The notes beneath the pieces are model-generated. The model made no database searches. It worked only from the letters and a program-made list of their open reading frames with translations, and had not been told where the DNA came from. A DNA stretch of 64,000 nucleotides from Brugia malayi (Eukaryota; Nematoda; Chromadorea; Rhabditida; Onchocercidae): the NCBI RefSeq assembly GCF_000002995.4, contig NW_025062479.1, forward strand, positions 9,229,721 through 9,293,720, given 5' to 3'. Shown one piece after another: positions 29,113-42,551 of the stretch; the stretch's first letter is position 1; the number at the start of each line of letters is the position of its first letter. The translations under genes and the position numbers were made by a program.

Positions 29113-31022
29113 TTAACGACGAGTACCGTCTTCGAAAAATACACCACCATCAATGGCACAATACTTTGGACAGATTCCTCTTTCACCCGGGCTTCCTGGT
29201 GGTCCTGGTGGTCCCGGTTGTCCTGGTGCACCGTCTGCTCCCGGTTGGCCATCTGGACCTTGTGGTCCCTTTGGTCCAGCTGGACCTGGTGCACCATCAC
29301 TGCCTGATCGGCCTGGTGGTCCGGGTGGTCCTGGTACTCCTGGTTCTCCTAAAGCATCATTTATTGAAATTATTTTCTTGAAACGAACATCTGAAATATA
29401 TTCTCTGGGATATGCAGATAAACTTGATCATATGCAAATTTTTTGCTAAAATCCTAATTTTTACACTGCTTCCTGATAGCAAACGAAAATGAAAAAAAAA
29501 AAAAAAAACTGACCGGGAGGCCCAGGTTCTCCAGGAATAAGAGGTTCGCTTGGGGCAGGTGCACCGGGATCTCCTGGTGGTCCTTGTGGTCCAGGTTCTC
29601 CAACTTGTCCTGGCGGTCCTTTCGGTCCAGGTTCACCTGGTGGTGCATCTGCTCCAGGTCGACCTGGCGCCCCTGGTTCACCGGCATCTCCAGGTGGTCC
29701 AGGAGGTCCAGGTGGTCCAGGTGGTCCTGGTGGACATGGCTTGCACGGTGGTGGTGTGACCTGTTCACAAGGCCGACTCGGTGGTTTGCCAGGATTACCG
29801 GGTAAGCCTGGAGCTCCAGGTTTGCCTGGTTTACCGGGTTTGCCAGGTGGACCCTGCGGTCCCACTGCTCCTGGTAAGCAGCATGCATCGCAAGCACCTC
29901 CTTGCGTTGTCTGACCACCGCTGACACCAATATCACCGCCTCCATAACCAGCTTGACGACTTGTACGATTCTTCGTAAAAGGAATGTTCTTTAGCTCATG
30001 TACTTCTGCCCAGATATCTTTCGCTGACCCCTAAAAAAGTTCCTGTTGAATGTGAAAGAGGAGAAATTTGTCTGAGCTGAAAAGCTATTGTTCGACGTTG
30101 TAAAAATTGCTCAGCTGTAAACTAAACACTGACACATCTCCCAGAAAGCCTCTCTGTTATTCAAGGTCGAAAAAGTGAAGTTTTCTTTAGAGTATAGACA
30201 CAAAAGAAAAATGCATGCGTTACAAAAAAAGAAATTGTGAGCAATGGTGCCATTTGCGCCATTGCTCACAATCTAATACATTTTCTACTTCACAAACAAG
30301 TTATAATACTGGCAATTTCAATGAAATGACGATTGTTGGTAGTTTTCGAAAAAGGGAAAAACATGGGAAAAGAAACTGGATTCAGTCACGCGAAACTTAC
30401 TCAAAGAGACATGAAATGTACCATTTTTTTTCTTTAATTTCCATAATTTAATTCGAGAAACCGAACAAGACGTACGATGGCATGATTTTACATAGATACA
30501 GTAACTTTTCGAAAAAGGGCTTAGTAATATCTCTCTCTCTCTCTTGTTTATTTTTATCACAAAAATAACTTTTCACATTTCAAAAAAATCTACCTTACCA
30601 ACTTTTAATATTGGCAACAATGACTTTCCGTCTACAATTATTTCTTTCGCATTATCCAATTACTAAATATCTCTAATGAATATCTTTATCAGTGAAAGCT
30701 TAGTCCAGAAATGGGTCAGTGAAGAGAACAGATGATGGAATAAAACGAAAGATAGGATAGACCGATCCTCAGAGAGTCAAAGATATCACAGAGTTTTCAT
30801 ATTGAAATACAAAGATCACTTTTTCAATCAATGAGAACAAAAGAAAAAAAAAAGATATACCCTGCAAAATGTTATTTCATTGTGCATTTGACGGCGTACA
30901 TGATGGACGTAGTTATAAACCATAGGTAAGGTCACGCAAACGGATAATACGGCAACCACGGAGAACGTGACTGCGGAATAGGCCACGAACCGATATGCCT
31001 TGATGCGACTTTCCAAATCCAT
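29113..31022 (-). CDS. Nematode cuticle collagen, complete
   Basis: Structural protein of the worm cuticle, secreted by the hypodermis as trimers. Exons in coding order: 31022-30861, 30030-29514, 29348-29113; phases 0 and 1; 304 residues. Residues 1-54 form the Col_cuticle_N domain with a membrane or signal-anchor segment at about 12-36. R76-T-S-R79 is a furin-type (BLI-4-like) cleavage site, followed by a Gly-rich spacer and the cysteine cluster CDACC (101-105). Gly-X-Y repeats start at G108 and are interrupted by the cysteine segment [12 protein letters not shown]. The C-terminus contains [11 protein letters not shown] and ends FEDGTRR, a tail shared with one subgroup of C. elegans cuticle collagens. 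Intron 1 is unusually long (830 bases) and holds a hairpin. The numbered col gene cannot be assigned from the sequence alone. Gly-X-Y repeats create many spurious frames on both strands here. Confidence 0.95.
30234..30272. repeat. 14-bp perfect hairpin inside collagen intron 1
   Basis: Left arm 30234-30247 and right arm 30259-30272 are exact reverse complements, separated by an 11-base loop. It sits in the middle of the 830-base first intron and would form a stem in the pre-mRNA. Confidence 0.8.
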
Positions 31023-34000
31023 ACCCCGAATCGTTTGTTGTATCCTTCTCTTTTCCTTTCTCTTCTGGCAGTAGGAGTTGCAGTCTTCGATAGTATTTGC
31101 TGTTGCGATTCTTCTGCTTCCTTATATACTGTGAGCTCTGCTGCACTTCTGGAACTTGTTTTTGAATGAGCACGCCCTAATTCAATCATTATTTCTTGTT
31201 TCCTCGCATTTTTCACAATCCAGCGACAGGTTGTTCAGTGGCAATTGGAAAGATCGTAAGAAAGGTGAACTGAGAGGAAGCAAGGGATAGCGTGGGTAGA
31301 TGAACATCGCACACCGCGGATCGCAACCACTCCTCGTAATACCCTGCAGGCATCACGCGACACTAGCTTTGCAGTCGTCATCTACTCATGGCACTCCCAT
31401 CACTTACTACAAAAATTCTCTGCAACAGAGACGTCTCCATTTTCTTCAAACTGATTGTTTTCTTTTTATAGGTGTATGTATACATACGTACACAAACACA
31501 CCCTTTTTCATCTGTCACTTAAATTAAAGCGTGTATCATCATTTTTCAACGTTGTTGCTAGATGGCAGTGAGAGTGCGATCACTAGTTGTGACAATCAAA
31601 TTCATTTTAGTTGTTAGGCTCGATAGCATTTATCAGACGTCAAATCCGGATTGTCTCATTAAGCAATAAAACAAGAGACAGAAATAAGCAGAATTCAGAA
31701 ATACAATTACGTCTACGCTGTAGTATAATTTCAAAGCAATTCCTTTAATGCATTCGTTTTTCAAATTATGATAGACTCATTTGTGATAAGAACCGGAATT
31801 GAAATTAAATAAAAGGTTGACGGGTCTTCTCGTTGAATAACCGACAGTTTATTTTATCAATCCTCATAACTGACTAATCCATTTATTTCGCCGTTATAAA
31901 TGTCATTATTTTTGATAAGTAAAAATTTTATAGGGATGTAAATTACAGCGATAGGAAATTTGAATGATTTGAACTTCAAGTAAATTGAACTTAAAATGTA
32001 TGAATTTGTATTTCTGATTTCCATTTCATCCTGTTTGTTCTTTTACCACAGATTAGGTGTTGGACAATTTTTCTGAATGAACTGTCCAGCTAGTGAACCA
32101 TATCCTGTCCCTTAATTGAACTGTCCTTGAATTGTATTTTCGACAGTGCATACATAGTATGTCTTTCAATCTTATCTATTAGTCTCTTTCTTCAGCATTT
32201 TTCTTTTCAGAGTTTCGTGTATTGCATAATTTTTTAAAGTTCTGTTTCATATATGCTATCAATAATTTATTAACATTTCACAGTCATTGAATGACATATT
32301 GCAATTACTACATTATACTCTCAATTTTAGCAGTAATCTTGTGAAAGTGAGGTAGATTTGTGTTACTGCTGTTTCGATACTTACTACATCTTGCTTCTCC
32401 TTCTTATTAGTCGCGTTGCCGAAATTTGATTAAGTGGGGTACATCACCTGCCAGTAACATCGATTGCACCATTTGTAAAACTGTCCATGAAGGGAATTAA
32501 TTGCAGCAGTGATCAAAGACGTTGCATCATTTGCTTTATAAATGTTTTTAAATTGAGCTTTAGATATTTTACTCATAAATATTATAGATATGTTTAATTT
32601 TGATTCGTTGGGAGGGAAGGAGAGAGAGAAAGAAAGGAGGAGAGGAAAAAAGAACTGGAATAATGACGCAGAACGAAATTTTTACTCACTATTTTCATGA
32701 CACATTAATGGTAAACTGCGGTCATCAAAAAAAAAAAAAAAAAAAAAATTGTAGAAGGAATGAGGTCTTTGGAACTTATACAATTTAATTATATATTTGT
32801 GCGTGTGTGTATGAATTGAAAATTTTCATTATTTAATAGAATGTTTGGTTGTAAACCACATTAACAGAACAAAGGCATAATTTAATGAATGTCATATTTT
32901 TGTCTGGATAATCATATTTCTAAATTCTCTGGACATTCTTGATTCTAAATGATGACTCAGCTTATTCCTGACTTTCCACTAAAAGGATTATTCCTTATTT
33001 GGAGGAAAAATGAAACGAAATCATCGTTTGTGAATGCAATTGTGTTGTATTCAAGGGCAAGAAAACATTTCGTAGTTGACGAAAAACGTTAATTTCAATG
33101 AAATTTCAATGAAATGATTGCAGGTGAAATTTTTACTATATTTCATAGTTGCAAATATATAAAAAATTTTTGAAATAAATATTTCACTTGCTACGATCAT
33201 TAAGTTCCAGACAATAACTATCGTCGTCTCATTGTTGCCATCAATTTATCATTTGCGGTTGTGTGCGTAATCATTTTTTGATAGTCAACTGTGCTGGAAG
33301 AACTTTCTTCTTTCCAAAAAATGATAAAAGATGAAAAAAACCGTTAAAGGGTGTGTCATTCCGCTTTCAGAATTTTAGCTTTCAAAATCTAAGTAATTTT
33401 TCTTTGAACGATTCATACATCCTAACAAAATCCTAAAACCATAGAGTAAAGAAAGTAAATTAATCGTCATTGTATTTTTCAATTAGCCTTTTTTGAATAT
33501 GAAATTGAAGAAGCTTTAAAAGGGCATATTTGATGGTTGTCTTATTTAAGCTAATTTGTCATCCCATAATCCAACCTTTTATACTTTTTCCAAAAAAAAT
33601 TTTTTTGAATTTTTTTCTGAAATTTTAAAGCAGTTAGGACTTTCTAAAACTTTCCTTTGAAAAGTAGGATTTCGGTTTCATGTTAGATTTCATGATTTTA
33701 ATTATAAATTCGGAGAAAGATTTAAAAAACAAACTGTTGGATTGGTCATAATGAAGGGAACTTGTTTCGTAAGAATTACAAAACGGTTTGTTTGACGGAT
33801 CGTTCCACATATTACTCATTCTCCTCCCTAATCAATCGTATTATTATCAGTTATGATTTTCTGTAGCCTTCTGATGCATATTTGTTAGTTTAATTTAGAC
33901 GTTTTCAAGATTTGTTATAAACTTTATCAATTTTAATTACTCTGAGCTGCAGGATAATTTCCAAAAAAAAAAAAAAAAAATAAAAGTTGTTTTTTGTTCT

Positions 34001-37000
34001 TCTATTAGATCTTAAGAACTTCAAAGGTAAAGCGGAAATATATACTGAAGTATTTTAAGAGAACAAAGCTCAAAAAATATCTTGCTTAAATCCTAAATAT
34101 TCGAATACTTTACATTTGCTCACATTTTTGAATGGGGCCATTCATGATTTATAATGTAGCACTCTTTTCTGATAATGCACTTTCGAATTTTTCAAAATAA
34201 TTCATTTATTAAAAAAAAAAGTTCTTTACAATAGGTAAGCCGGTTCTTAAATGCTTTAATATTTTACAAATCAAGAAAGTGATTTGTTACTAAAAATTTT
34301 CATTAACTACACAACACATTCACGATAGTAATGACCAGGTAATAAAAGATATGTCGAATGTATATTCCGATTTTCATGCAATCCAGGAAGGAACTATTAT
34401 GTGATTGCCGATAAAAAATATAAGCTTTCTACGTACGACTAAAATACAACTGTTCACGGACGGAAATAATTGCATCATTCAACAACCGTGGCTTATTACA
34501 CCTTATAAAAGATCTGATTTACAGTTTTGCAAAGAGTAAATATTAAAAAACAGGAAATTGAAAAGTGGAAAAAATAATGATTAAAAATGAAGGAAGAATT
34601 AAATCATCGAGCAACGCTGATACCAGATAAATGCAAAAGAATCAAATAGTTAGTTATTGAGGGAACACATTGCAATTTACAAAAGTTGACCCAAAACAAA
34701 TTACCCTTTAATTATGAAATACAGTGAACGATACAAATGATATTATTGCTTATTTAGATTTATGATAAATTTGAAAAATGATTTATAACCGAATATTAAG
34801 TTCATGCTGTAAGCTCAAAAATGAGACGATTTAAATCCCGGTATCTGAACGGAGTAAATCTATGATATCAGATAAATGGACGACGATACAGCAATAATTT
34901 TTCATTTATATCTTTGTTCTCTCACTTTTCCTCCTCTTCAATTCCTAATCAGAAGGGAAGGAATCAATTTTTATCCAGTCTTGAATAATATATAAATGCA
35001 TCAGATTGTTTTTCCGTCGAAGATTAAACAACAGATGTTAAGCGCTTGATCCGAAGTGTTTAAAGTTTTGAATTGAATAATAAAAGTTATTCATACACAA
35101 TTTTGTATATTTCAACTAAATACATTGGTAATTAGGAAATTAATTGACTGAAAATTATCGAATAGTACCGTAGAAAACAAATATTCATATCGGCTTATTT
35201 AGGTAATTACTTATAATATGTATTGATGTTAAAAGGAATGGAATATTGATCACTGATAGATAAATTCGAGTAGTAAATAAAAATTGAAATTGAAGTGGAA
35301 CAGAGCAATTTAGAACAGTTTACATTTTGAATTTAATTCGTGAAAAATTCCAGTTGTGTAAGTGATCATATTAAAGTTCACATTTTTTGATCACTGCAAA
35401 GATCATGCAAAAAGTCATCTTTTGAAAAGTTAAAACAGGATTTAATTAAAATTTCTTAATAGAACATTGATTGCTTGAAACAAAATTAAAAATGGCAATT
35501 TCCAGTCTATGCTTTTCAGTTATAATTGGGTTTTGTAGTTCTACTTCAAAATCAGTATAGGCAAAAGTAGTTTTGCAAATTGATACATTTAAGATTTTAA
35601 AGAGGTTTTAATAAAAATTTATCGAAAAAAAGTTTTCCAAAATATGACTCTCTATCATTTAATCATTTATCGTAATCATTTATTGCTTACTGAGCAGCGC
35701 TGTACCTGTGACAAAAAAATTGCCTAATGGCCCAAACTAGAAAACGCAAATTGAGACATTGATATTTCAGAAATAAAGTGGTTTAATAAAAATAATGTAT
35801 TGGGAAATTAAACAATCTGAATTAATTTCTTTCAATTTGTAATTTAATATTACAAAATGGACGTCTATTAATTCCACTCTTTTTAGTATTATTCCTCCGC
35901 TTAATATCTTACCTGGAGTTATGAACACAAAAACCTTCTGAATATGATATTCTGTTGAAAATGAAAATATATTGAATTGAATGGATAAAAATTTGAGAAA
36001 GAAAAATCGCGGGAAAAGCGAAAGTTTCAACACTAATATAAAGCGAAATACACAAACTGAATGAATTCTATGAAGAGCAGAAGGGCGCAAATTTGATAGA
36101 GAAAATAGGTGCAAGCAATTGTTTAATTGACTACGCACTGAACCTTTCGTATTTTTCAAAATTTTCACATTGTCTGCAAATATCTGAGTTTTTTTTTGCA
36201 GCTATTTTTGAAATTTTAAGAAAATTTTTTTTTTTTTTTTAATTAGAGCAATTTCATGTCATAATTTTCCCTAGCCGTTTCTGCTTGACATTTTATATAA
36301 ACTGAAACACAAATGTGAATATGTATATTTTTGATCACAGTAAGTGTTTGAAAAGAAAGAGTTATAAAAATGAAAATTAGTACGGAAAGAATGTGTTAAA
36401 CAGTGATTATGTGATTACCTTTTAAGTTAATATAGAAAAGCGAATGTTATAATTTCTGATTTCAACTTAATTTTTATTTTAGTTTCTTTTTTTTTAATAT
36501 TAACGCAACTAGAATTTAACTCTTATTTCCGGAATGAATTGAGAAAAATGAATTGATAAAAAGAACGTAGGGATTAGATAGGCAAGAAAAGAAGAAAGTC
36601 GATAATTAAGAAACTGAAAAAAAATATTCAAATTTGTATGCTACAAACAAGAATTTATGAAATGTCGTCATTAAAAAATGTACAGCAAATTTTCAGTATT
36701 TGAAAAAATTAATTTTTGTAATTAAATTAAAAGTTATCAAAAAAAAAAAAAGGATTTTTATCAAAATAAAAAGGAAAAAAAGGACGAACTGTGAAATTAA
36801 TATCCAAACAAAAATTTTATTATATTCAGCAAGATTATTGCTGCGTGTTGCATAAAGTTGCTAATTCGAAGAATTCAAAATTTTCAGTTTTAATGTATTT
36901 TAATAGAATTTTAACCAGATCATTATGATGATTGTCTTTGTAGAAACTAGAATTTAGCGCATAGCGATGAAACCTCGTTTAGAGTCAAAAACGAATAACA

Positions 37001-38940
37001 ATTATACCATAGAAAAAAGTAAAACTCGTTTGTAAGCGATTTCTTCAATTGATAGAATCAATTGAAGAACACGCATTTAAGAATTTTGCTAATATTATCA
37101 AAATCTGAAGATTTCTTCTTCTTTATCAAACAGAGTGAAAAATGTACTTTCTACAAAAATCACTAAATTAATCCAACTGGATAATTAGTCTTGTAGAAAT
37201 TTCAGAGGCATCAATTCTATGGCTGGATACTATCTTATATGGAACTTTTAGAATTTTACACACTTCGACTGCTATTTAAACGATCGACAGAGATGAAAAA
37301 AAAGTTAAAGTTAGTCAGTAGTGACGTCTGTCCAATGTTAATTGGTTTACAATCATGGTGAAAGTAATTTAATTAGTGCAAAATTAACTGAAAATGATTA
37401 TGTCAATCAAAAAAAAAAAAAAAAAAAACATAAAGAAATAAAGAAAAAACTCGTATAATCATTGACTCAAGAACTTTTTTAGTGCCAAATTTTTAAAAAT
37501 CAATAGGAAAATAAAAATAAGAATTGTGCTTTTTGTAATCCATGTAAATAGTGATTTAAACGGACGTGTCACATATACATGTCAGCATCACTCAACGAAT
37601 TAATCATAAATAGAAATCATTAATTTCCGCTCATGCTCTATGTCATTTTGTTGACTTCTTATCACACACTTCCTGTTACTTTATTTCTTACAACTTTCAA
37701 CTAAAGTAATGACATTTAATGAATCTAAAATTATTTTCATTTTTCATTTTGAGAAGATACTATCATTGATCGAAAAGCTTATGAAATATAATAAGCTTCA
37801 TGCAACGCTATTATTAATATCTAATTTATTTTCAACAATAGGCTCAATGTTGAGCATAGAGCCTAAAGTATTTAACTTAACTTTGAAATGTTTTAAAATT
37901 GAGACATAAAAGTAAACTTGTAAATGAATAATGAATGCAGGAATAGATTAAAGTGCTTAAAATTTGATATGTATTTTTCTACAACGTTTCAGTTTGCCTC
38001 CCAGCGAAATCCTTTGTTCTGCTTTTGTTTTTAAGCGATTTTTTTTCCGCCATCACTTAGAATTCAGTCGGTTTTCTCGTCTTCTCAAATTCGAAAACGA
38101 TTCTTCTTATTGCGTGCCACTTCAATATCAGTTTATTTCTTCATATCTCTTCCTTTTATAATTATTTTCGTTTCTTTTCAAGATTTTTATAATTATTTAA
38201 AAGAATGGTGAGGGAAAATATTGCCGAAAAGTTAATGTCTTCTTTTAATTACAACATTGATGAGTACTGAAACATTAATATTGTTAAGACAAGAGATTCA
38301 ATTTACAGTACTAATAAAAATAGATTGGAACGATTTGACAATGCATGAGAATTAATAAGACAAAGTTCAGCGTTCAAAGCGATTGGAATCACGTAAACCG
38401 AATGGAAAGACCGGATAGTCATGATTATTCTCTGCTATAATTACATTAAACCATTTACCTTTGTATATCTCTTGAGATAGTAGTAATAAAATTTTAACAA
38501 CAAAACTCATTATAAAGTTATGCTCAATTTTAATACTTTTAGAATTTCGTTCAAATTTTATTTCTTATGAACAATTTACAGCATAAAATTGGTCAATGAA
38601 GTCAGTAATGGATGATAAAAGAGTAGTATTTGTTGTAATTTGTAACACTGCTTAAGTTCAGCTTGTATGCGCAATTTTTGTTAAAATTATTTATGTTAAC
38701 ATTAGCGATATGTTTACTGATATTTTAACGAAATGGAAAAATTCAAGATAATTGTCATTCTGCAAAATTTCCAAATGGCATCATATAAAATAAGCAATTT
38801 AATATTTGGAAAGACAGCATATTTGATTTTATACCTTTTTCAACATTTTAATTTAAAATTAAAAATCGGGTAATAGAACAAGATTTGGAATGAAAAATTC
38901 CATCATCAGAACAGGATTCATGTTGCTTCAAACAAATAAT
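31023..38940. other. Large intergenic stretch, collagen promoter at left end, otherwise unrecognised
   Basis: The first few hundred bases upstream of the collagen ATG (31023-31500) are the presumed collagen promoter and are less AT-rich than the rest. The remainder is AT-rich with A/T runs (32726-32747, 33962-33979, 37409-37427). The longest frame, 133 codons on minus at 35767-36168, has no motif and no partner. A 13-bp hairpin lies at 37041-37069. No gene can be supported. Confidence 0.45.
37041..37069. repeat. 13-bp perfect hairpin
   Basis: Arms 37041-37053 and 37057-37069 are exact reverse complements around a 3-base loop. It is isolated in intergenic DNA with no T-run or ORF context to mark it as a terminator, and it is too short for a microRNA precursor. 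Confidence 0.6.
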
Positions 38941-38944
38941 GTAG

Positions 38945-39131
38945 ATGTTTGGAAAAAGGAAATAAATTCGTTAATAATTTCGAAAATAAATTTTGGTTAT
39001 ATGATCAAATTACCACTGGAAGTAAAGCTAACCACTTTGTAGGAGCTAGCAAAATGTCCATGGATTTGGTATGGACAAATTCAAAATCTGAATTATGGCA
39101 ATCTTTTTCGCCACCGGAAACAGTCATTTGA
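38945..39131 (+). pseudogene. C-type-lectin-like domain fragment
   Basis: After an AG at 38943-38944 the frame reads CLEKGNKFVNNFENKFWLYD, then HFVGASK, VWTNSK and SPPE before a TGA at 39129-39131. This follows the C-type lectin consensus: Cys, three residues, Gly, then the E-N-x-F segment, the W/F-x-G-A/L segment, the W-S/T-D/N segment and the W-x-x-x-x-P-E segment. Only the middle of the domain (about 60 residues) is visible, without the first or last conserved cysteines. It lies on the same strand as, and just before, the decayed collagen gene. It may be a broken lectin gene, an exon of a gene not resolved here, or chance resemblance. Confidence 0.3.
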
Positions 39132-39209
39132 CAGTCATCCAGCTTGTTGCAGTAATTTTTTTTTTTCAAATTATATTCAAAAAATATTTAGGTTAGAAGT
39201 GTAACGTAA

Positions 39210-40271
39210 TTGTTTAGAAATTGTTCTTCTGAAATAATCTTAGCCATGATTTCTCTTTATCTTTATCATCATTATCGAGATCATAGAATTTTTTCTGCAA
39301 TCTTGTTAATGTTTTGCAAAATAAATGATGAGATGACTGGTGAAGCAGGTACTTTTAGAATAAGACATCAACATACTTTTAAAGTATTTGCTTGGTATAG
39401 AAATACGCTGTTTACAGAAAGTGCAAGTATGGCGAAATATCCATTAGGTCCACCAGGTTCTCCAGGATATGATGGTGAAGATGGAGGCTGTTTTCATTCT
39501 TGTTAATTTTTTATGATTACTTATTAGTTAAATTAATAATAATTTTTATAGAGGATGGTACACCTGGAATTCCCGGATTAGATGGACTTCCTGGGTTTCT
39601 AACGAAATATCAGGATGGAAAATGCATTGAATGCCGACATGGTCTGCCAGGTATGGCAGGTCCTACAGGAAAACCTAGTGAGCCTGGACCAAAAGGACTA
39701 GATGGAGTAAACGGAGAGTGAGCACCTACTGGAGTGAGAGGTCTCCCAGGTCCACTCGGTGATCCTGGAATACAAGGTTTGCGATTCATTAAGCATGGGG
39801 ATACTTCATGGATTTGAGCCATTTTATCTCAAAATATTGGTTTTTTTTAAAAATATTCACAGCTGACATCACTTATCTTTAGGGCCAATGGGATCGTCAG
39901 GTGAGCGTGGTGAAGATGAGCTACCAGGAGTACAAGCGATACTTGGAAGGCCGGGTCTACCTGGGCCGATTGGTCCACCGGGACTGATTGGACCTCCTGG
40001 CGAACCAGGCATAACAGTGAATGGTGAATTAGGACCGACTGGAATGCCAGGTAGTGCCGGTTTGCCAGGCCTACCTGGACTAAAAGGCGCAGATGGCGAG
40101 GTAATAATGAACTATTTTCACATTACGTACTATATGAACGCAGTAGAAAAGTAGTGGTACTAATTTCTTGCCTCATGCTATACACTATTTTTACAGATCG
40201 GAAACCCAGGGATCCCTGGACCTAACGGTATTTATTGTCATGTCCACAAAGAAACTTGTTCAGCACAATGA
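39210..40271 (+). pseudogene. Decayed collagen gene (in-frame stop and lost Gly-X-Y glycines)
   Basis: Collagen-like exons on plus: a 5' part ending near 39474, then 39552-39776, 39883-40100 and 40197-40271 (TGA at 40269-40271). It retains Gly-X-Y runs, an interruption DGKCIECRHG typical of cuticle collagens, and a C-terminal cysteine tail (YCHVHKETC). Lesions: AGT at 39676-39678 replaces a Gly; TGA at 39719-39721 stops the frame; the next codon GCA (39722-39724) replaces a Gly; GAG at 39918-39920 and GCG at 39936-39938 replace two more. Each is one base from a GGN codon. The first donor cannot be placed without breaking the repeat register. The 5' frame from 39210 has a stretch reminiscent of a collagen N-terminal domain, but this is weak. 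The splice sites of the last three exons remain good. Confidence 0.75.
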
Positions 40272-42540
40272 TATTGCTTATTTCCATCAGAAACAACGAT
40301 ACATGACATATGCAATTGAATATTTTGGCACTCTTTTATCAAGCCATACATGCCTTTTCACTTCAACTATGACATATCACATTGAAACGATATGAAATGC
40401 GCAGTTGCCTTGGCTACCCATCCAGTCGATTCGTTGCAATGAATCGTTTCTTTGTTGATCATTCCTTTTCATCCTTTATCCTAATTCTCTTCCAATTTAT
40501 TATCAAACATCAACTATGTTCTTCTATTTCATTGTGACATAATTCTACTCAGGGATCACTTTTGAGAAATATTTCGGGTTTACTCGAGATAAATGGACCA
40601 TGACATTGTTGGTTGTATATGTGCTCAAACATAGTTTAATTTTAGTAAAGAAAATCGTTTTTTTTTTTTTTTTTTTCTTTTTTAAATCTTATCACAGAGG
40701 AATATGTTATGATTAATTATTTTTTGTAATTTGACATTAAGTTTTCGAAAAAAGACAAATCACAGCTAACTATTTTGTCCATTTACATTTTATTCACTTT
40801 TCTTAGGATATCATTATTTTAACTATAGTAATAACTGGGAAATCAATATTGAGCTTGAATATAAAAGGTAAGTATTACAAAGTTGCAACTAAACAAATGA
40901 AGATTGCTATATGAAATAATTACAGATATCTTTCAAAGCCTGAATTTGTACAACGGTTAATTAATCAACTAATAATTAAATTGAGGAAAATTATTGCGTT
41001 TTAATGTTTTAAAGATTGCTCATCTCGGAATTTTAAGTTTTCCTACCTAATTCAAATTATTTGGATCATAGTTATGGCAGAATTGTTTCCTTTTTTTTTT
41101 TATAAATGTAACTTAGTTCGATTAATTTAAACACGATATCATTTGATTAAATATTTACAATTGTTAGTTGGAAGTATATTTACTAAAATCATGCCCATAT
41201 TGATATGATTTAAGCAGTCTTATCACAATTAACAACTAAGTCATAAACACATGTACCAGATATTTTCTCAATATATTACCATAGAAACGCGTTCAGTAGA
41301 GAAATGTGATGGAATAAGCAAAGAAATGAAAGTATTTAATTCAATGGTAAAATACGTTGCATAGTAACGCAGATAGCTTTCTTTGGCCCATTCAATTACT
41401 TTAATTAGTTTTGATATCTTATCAGTTCAACGTATATTATCATCAAATATTATCACTCCTCCTATTTCCACTCCTATCTCTCCATTCTTTCTAATTCTCA
41501 TCCTCTCTTACATCACATTATTTCACTTCTACTACGACTTATCACCTAAATATTTCTTCTGATATCAGTGTATCATTTTATTAGAACGCTTGAAATTATA
41601 TCACTTCAATTTCAGATGACTTAATTCACTATTGACTAAATAAATGAAACATAAGACAATATTGTGGAATCAAACTACAGTTACTGATTTTACTGGTTTT
41701 TTATTCTCACTTACAAAAAAGTTTTTATAACATGTCACAAATCTAAACTATAGTCTAATTTGATGTAAAAGAAGAAAGTGCAATTTATATGATGAAATTA
41801 TAACTTGCTATGTATCAGACATTATGAAGAAATTTGAATATTACTTCATATTTTGTGATTCAAATTAAAATTATTCTTTTGAAAATTAAAATTTTGTTTG
41901 AGCCGATTTCTGTGCATATTTAAACAGCAACAAACTATACTGATTTTCCAATTGATTTTCTAATTTTGCTTACCCAATTTTTAATATTCAAATGTTAATG
42001 AAGAAAATTTTTGAATGATTTCTCAATTTAATCTCTTCAGAACGAGATATTTCCTTTCTTCATTTTATCCTACAATCACTATTACTTGATATTTACAATG
42101 TAGTACAGCCAATCTCTGGAAGAATGCCACCACTGAAACTACATTAAGCTTGCAGTTGCAGATTAAAAAAAATTGAAATATTCAACATACTGCAATCTAA
42201 ACTATCTCAAATCCCATTTTATCAAAAAAAAAGAATTATACATGTATAAGAATTACCGAAAACAAATGTCGCGAATACTATTACAAAATATTTTCTTTTC
42301 GAGATTAAGAGAAAAAATTGTTAAGTTACGATTGCCATGTTAAATTAAAATGTAGAACTACAGCAATTTAAAACTTTTGAAAACCCAAGTAATAGAAATT
42401 TAACTTATATGTGAAGACTTATTCAGTGATAGACTTATTTTGTATTGTCCATGCTTCTTACTGCCAGTCTTTGAGTTCCGATGAATGAAATTCCAAAAAT
42501 TAGATTTATTTATTAATGTAACTATTGTTTTTGCTTTCAG
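40272..42540. other. Intergenic region upstream of dyf-11
   Basis: No coding exon was recognised in 2.3 kb. A near-match to the RFX/DAF-19 X-box lies at 41275-41288 and is listed separately. Confidence 0.45.
41275..41288 (+). promoter_or_regulatory. Possible X-box (RFX/DAF-19 site), 13 of 14 positions
   Basis: ATTACCATAGAAAC fits the X-box consensus GTHNYYATRRNAAC except for the first base (A for G). X-boxes drive ciliary genes in nematodes, and the next gene downstream encodes an intraflagellar transport protein. The site is about 1.26 kb before the start codon, farther than is usual in C. elegans, so it may be chance. Confidence 0.22.
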
Positions 42541-42551
42541 AAATATCTAAG

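Noticed and set aside
29153..29945. Several frames of 60-163 codons on both strands over the collagen exons
   Set aside because: They are other-frame shadows of the Gly-X-Y repeats; the true frame is set by the cuticle collagen N- and C-terminal domains.
35767..36168. 133-codon minus-strand frame, among the longest uninterrupted frames outside the recognised genes
   Set aside because: It is Phe/Leu/Ile/Lys-rich as expected for AT-rich noncoding DNA, and has no motif, no splice partners and no promoter or poly(A) context.
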